The notes under the pieces: generated by a model | The model's input: only the letters and a program-made list of their open reading frames with translations | The model's database searches: none | Told to the model about the DNA's origin: nothing | Assembly (NCBI RefSeq): GCF_034653355.1 | Contig: NZ_JAYEER010000004.1 | Location: 2,294,001-2,358,000, forward strand | Length of the DNA stretch: 64,000 nucleotides | Reading direction: 5' to 3' | Origin: Nitrospirillum sp034653355 | GTDB taxonomy: Bacteria > Pseudomonadota > Alphaproteobacteria > Azospirillales > Azospirillaceae | Shown: piece after piece, positions 61,303 through 64,000 of the stretch | Position numbering within the stretch: the first letter of the stretch is position 1 | Layout: each line of letters opens with the position of its first letter | Made by a program: the position numbers and the translations under genes

Positions 61303-64000
61303 ATGACCGACCCGTTTCAACCACCCGCCGCCCCGAAGCCGCCGCCCAGCCTGGTGTCCGCCCCCACCGGGCCCCGGCGCCTGCTGGTGCCGGACGCGCC
61401 GGCCCTGGTGCCGGGTGCCCGCCAGGCGGTGTGGCTGAGCCCCGATGGCGAGGTGGAGATCATCGACAAGGCGGAGGCGGTGCGCCGCGTCCTCCGCCAG
61501 CCGCACCTGCTGTGCCATGCCCGCGCCACCGCCCGGCGCCTGGGCACTGACAAGCTGATCCAGGGCTATGACCTGCTGGAACTGTATGCCTTCGTGCGGC
61601 CCGCCACCTTCTGCCTGCCTACGCCGCGCGGCCTGGCGCAGGCGTTGGACCTGCCCCGACCGGCGGATGCGGAGGCCGAGGCCCTGACGCTGGTGCGCGC
61701 GGCCGAGGCCCTGCTGCGGGAACTGATGGGCCCGGTCGACGACCAGCGTTCCGACCCCGTCGGCCTGGCCTGGGCCATGGGTGCGGAAGGCGATGGCGGT
61801 GCCAGCGGTGGCGGCTGGCTGTGGTCGCCCCTGGTGCTGGCGGCCCTGGGCGCCCCGGCGGGACCGGAAAAGTCGCGCTGGCGCGGCGGCGCCATCCGCG
61901 CCTACCAGGTGTGGGCCGGCATGAAGGAATGGCAGGCGGACGCGCCGGAGCCGCCGCCCGGCCACCTGCCCGTCGAACCCGCCGAGGCCCGCCGCCGCCT
62001 GGCCGACCTGGTGATGAACGGCAGCCAGGCCGAACCCCGGCCGCAACAGTCGGACTACGCCAGCGCCGTCTCCACCGCCTTCACCCCCCGCGACGTGGAG
62101 GGGGAGCCCAACCTGGTGCTGGCGGAGGCCGGCACCGGCGTGGGCAAGACCCTGGGTTATCTGGCGCCGGCCACCGTGTGGGCGGAGAAGAACAAGGGCC
62201 CCGTCTGGATTTCCACCTATACCCGCCAGTTGCAGCACCAGATCGACAAGGAGATGGACCGCCTGCACCGCGACCCCGCCACCAAGGCGCGCAAGGTGGT
62301 GATCCGCAAGGGACGGGAAAACTATCTCTGCCTGCTGAACCTGGAGGAGGCGGCCGGCGTCGCCACCGCCAACCCGCAATACGCCGTGGCCATCGGCCTG
62401 ATGGCGCGCTGGGCCGCCGCCACCCGCGATGGCGACATGCAGGGCGGCGACTTCCCCGGCTGGCTGGTGGACCTGCTGGGCAAGGGACGCACCCTGGCGC
62501 TGGCCGACCGGCGGGGCGAATGCGTCTACAGCGCCTGCAGCCACTACACCAAATGCTTCATCGAAAAGAGCGTGCGCCGGGCGCGGCGGGCCGACATCGT
62601 CATCGCCAACCACGCCCTGGTCATGATCCAGGCGGCCCTGGGCGGCGGGGACGACGCCTACATCCCTACCCGCTATGTCTTCGATGAGGGCCATCATGTC
62701 TTCGACGCCGCCGACAACGCCTTCGCCGGCCATCTGACGGGGTTCGAGACGGCGGAGCTGCGCCGCTGGCTGCTGGGGGCGGAAAGCGGTGGGCGCAGCC
62801 GGGCGCGCGGCCTGCGCCGCCGGGTGGAGGATCTGATCGGCGGCGACGACCACGCCAGCCGCCTGCTGGACGAGATCGCGCGCGCCGCCCGCCAGCTGCC
62901 GGGCGAGGCCTGGCCGCAGCGCGTGGGCGGCGGCGAGCCGGTGGGCCCAACGGAGGCCTTCCTGGCCCAGGTGCGCGCCCAGGTCTATGCCCGCGCCCAC
63001 GGGCCGGACAACCCCTACAGCCTGGAGGTGGAGGTCCAGCCCCTGGTGGACGGGGTGCTGGAGGCGGCACAGGCGTTGTCCGCCGCCCTGGGTGAGCTGT
63101 CCGCCCCGCTGGAGGCCCTAGCCGACCGGCTGCGTGAGCGGCTGGACGACGAGTCGGATGAGCTGGAGAGCGACACCCGCCGGCGCATCGACGCCATTGC
63201 CCGCAGCCTGAAGCGACGCTCCGCCAACGAGATCGGCGGCTGGCGCCAGATGCTGGCGGCCTTGGCGGAAGAGACACCCAGCCGCTACGTCGACTGGTTC
63301 GGGGTGGAGCGCCAGGACGGCCGCGACCTGGACGTGGGCATGTACCGCCACTGGGTGGACCCCACCTGGCCGCTGGCCCAGATCCTGGGGGCCCAGGCCC
63401 ACGGCCTGGTCATGACCTCCGCCACCCTCACGGACGGCACCGGTGATGTGGAGGCGGATTGGCAGGCGGCCCACGCCCGCACCGGCGCCATCCACCTGCC
63501 CCGTCCCGCCCTGCGCGCCCAGGTGCCGTCCCCCTTCGACTACGCCAGCCAGACGCGGGTGCTGATCGTCAACGACGTGCGCAAGGACGATTTGGCCCAG
63601 GTGGCCGCCGCCTATCGCGAGCTGTTCCTGGCCTCAGGCGGTGGCGCCATCGGCCTGTTCACGGCGGTGCAGCGCCTGCGCGCCGTGCACGAGCGCATCG
63701 GCGCGCCGCTGGAAGCCGCCGGCCTGCCGCTGCTGTCCCAGCACCTGGACGGGCTGGACGTGGCGACGCTGGTCGACATCTTTCGGGGGGAGGACAACGC
63801 CTGCCTGCTGGGCACCGACGCGGTGCGCGACGGCGTGGACGTGCCCGGCCGGTCCCTGCGCCTGATCGTCTTCGACCGCGTGCCCTGGCCGCGGCCGGAC
63901 ATCCTGCACAAGGCGCGGCGCGACTATTTCGACCGCACCGCCCGGCGGCGGCATTACGACGACATGATCACCCGGCTGCGCCTGCGCCAGGCCTTCGGAC
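61303..64000 (+). CDS. DinG/XPD-type ATP-dependent DNA helicase, partial (3' end beyond window)
   Basis: The first 899 codons of an SF2 iron–sulfur helicase. Walker A is LAEAGTGVGKTLGYLAPATV (Gly277–Thr283), Walker B is the DEGHH box at residue 461, and Cys343, 407, 412 and 418 fit the [4Fe-4S] site. Motifs near the end (LLGTDAVRDGVDVPGRSLRL, FDRVPWPRPDI) are helicase domain 2. The N-terminal 250 residues are an extension typical of alphaproteobacterial members. Divergent from the toxin; no stop before the window ends. Confidence 0.92.
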   Translation, partial: MTDPFQPPAAPKPPPSLVSAPTGPRRLLVPDAPALVPGARQAVWLSPDGEVEIIDKAEAVRRVLRQPHLLCHARATARRLGTDKLIQGYDLLELYAFVRPATFCLPTPRGLAQALDLPRPADAEAEALTLVRAAEALLRELMGPVDDQRSDPVGLAWAMGAEGDGGASGGGWLWSPLVLAALGAPAGPEKSRWRGGAIRAYQVWAGMKEWQADAPEPPPGHLPVEPAEARRRLADLVMNGSQAEPRPQQSDYASAVSTAFTPRDVEGEPNLVLAEAGTGVGKTLGYLAPATVWAEKNKGPVWISTYTRQLQHQIDKEMDRLHRDPATKARKVVIRKGRENYLCLLNLEEAAGVATANPQYAVAIGLMARWAAATRDGDMQGGDFPGWLVDLLGKGRTLALADRRGECVYSACSHYTKCFIEKSVRRARRADIVIANHALVMIQAALGGGDDAYIPTRYVFDEGHHVFDAADNAFAGHLTGFETAELRRWLLGAESGGRSRARGLRRRVEDLIGGDDHASRLLDEIARAARQLPGEAWPQRVGGGEPVGPTEAFLAQVRAQVYARAHGPDNPYSLEVEVQPLVDGVLEAAQALSAALGELSAPLEALADRLRERLDDESDELESDTRRRIDAIARSLKRRSANEIGGWRQMLAALAEETPSRYVDWFGVERQDGRDLDVGMYRHWVDPTWPLAQILGAQAHGLVMTSATLTDGTGDVEADWQAAHARTGAIHLPRPALRAQVPSPFDYASQTRVLIVNDVRKDDLAQVAAAYRELFLASGGGAIGLFTAVQRLRAVHERIGAPLEAAGLPLLSQHLDGLDVATLVDIFRGEDNACLLGTDAVRDGVDVPGRSLRLIVFDRVPWPRPDILHKARRDYFDRTARRRHYDDMITRLRLRQAFG

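Overview
The window is about 64 kb of very GC-rich chromosomal DNA. The gene set and gene order point to an alphaproteobacterium of the Rhodospirillales, most likely close to the Azospirillum/Nitrospirillum/Niveispirillum group. Supporting context is the xerD–(secreted protein)–aroK–aroB cluster, the bolA–J-domain–cobS–cobT cluster, the ubiE–ubiB pair, a PhoR–PhoU–PhoB block and a cysteine-bearing FNR regulator. The genus is an inference from gene neighbourhood, not from a database search.

Layout. 1–1.9 kb: ECF sigma factor, anti-sigma factor and Spy/CnrX-like periplasmic protein in one overlapping operon that runs off the left edge. 2.3–4.6 kb: maeB with a clear terminator. 4.9–8.2 kb: phoR (single-base frameshift), then phoU and phoB behind a candidate Pho box. 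8.4–10.5 kb: a flavin monooxygenase and a divergent AraC regulator. 10.7–13.0 kb: ubiE–ubiB. 13.1–14.0 kb: a tandem pair of small secreted proteins. 14.1–17.9 kb: asd, a small gene, accA and xerD. 17.9–22.9 kb: a large exported protein, a 46-residue membrane peptide, aroK–aroB, a DUF2889-type gene and bolA. 23–26.6 kb: J-domain protein, cobS and cobT. 26.7–35.2 kb: an exported protein, murI, a RES/Xre toxin–antitoxin pair, nadA/nadB/nadC, an RlmI-like methyltransferase and a GNAT enzyme. 35.4–38.5 kb: an FNR-type regulator and a NIT-domain chemoreceptor broken by two compensating indels. 38.5–44.3 kb: alpha/beta hydrolase, rlmN, two small membrane proteins, hipBA and argG. 44.4–48.3 kb: a possible insertion with an exported protein, DUF167 and YggT proteins, tRNA-Ala(CGC) and a PagL-like lipid A deacylase. 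48.4–52.1 kb: a polar amino-acid ABC transporter. 52.4–57.7 kb: an unknown conserved protein, the feo iron system (feoB with two compensating frameshifts), mtgA and a GST. 57.6–61.1 kb: a polymorphic toxin followed by five small immunity-like genes. 61.3 kb to the end: a DinG-type helicase, cut by the right edge.

Most of the window is core metabolism: phosphate sensing, NAD, ubiquinone, aromatic amino acids, cobalamin, arginine, lysine/threonine and fatty acids. Interleaved are three conflict or persistence modules: RES/Xre, hipBA and the polymorphic toxin with its immunity array.

The most unusual signals are as follows. (1) The toxin gene has a GC-rich N-terminal half, a much more AT-rich C-terminal half, and five immunity-like genes including two pairs of paralogues. 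(2) A family of about 100-bp intergenic repeats has six copies here; each folds as three hairpins whose arms differ between copies but still pair, and three copies lie in tandem inside the ABC transporter operon. (3) Three near-identical palindromes sit exactly 50 bp apart at the hipBA promoter. (4) Two palindromes lie upstream of nadA. Five single-base indels in three otherwise intact genes (phoR, chemoreceptor, feoB) suggest either assembly errors or real inactivation, and raw reads would settle this.
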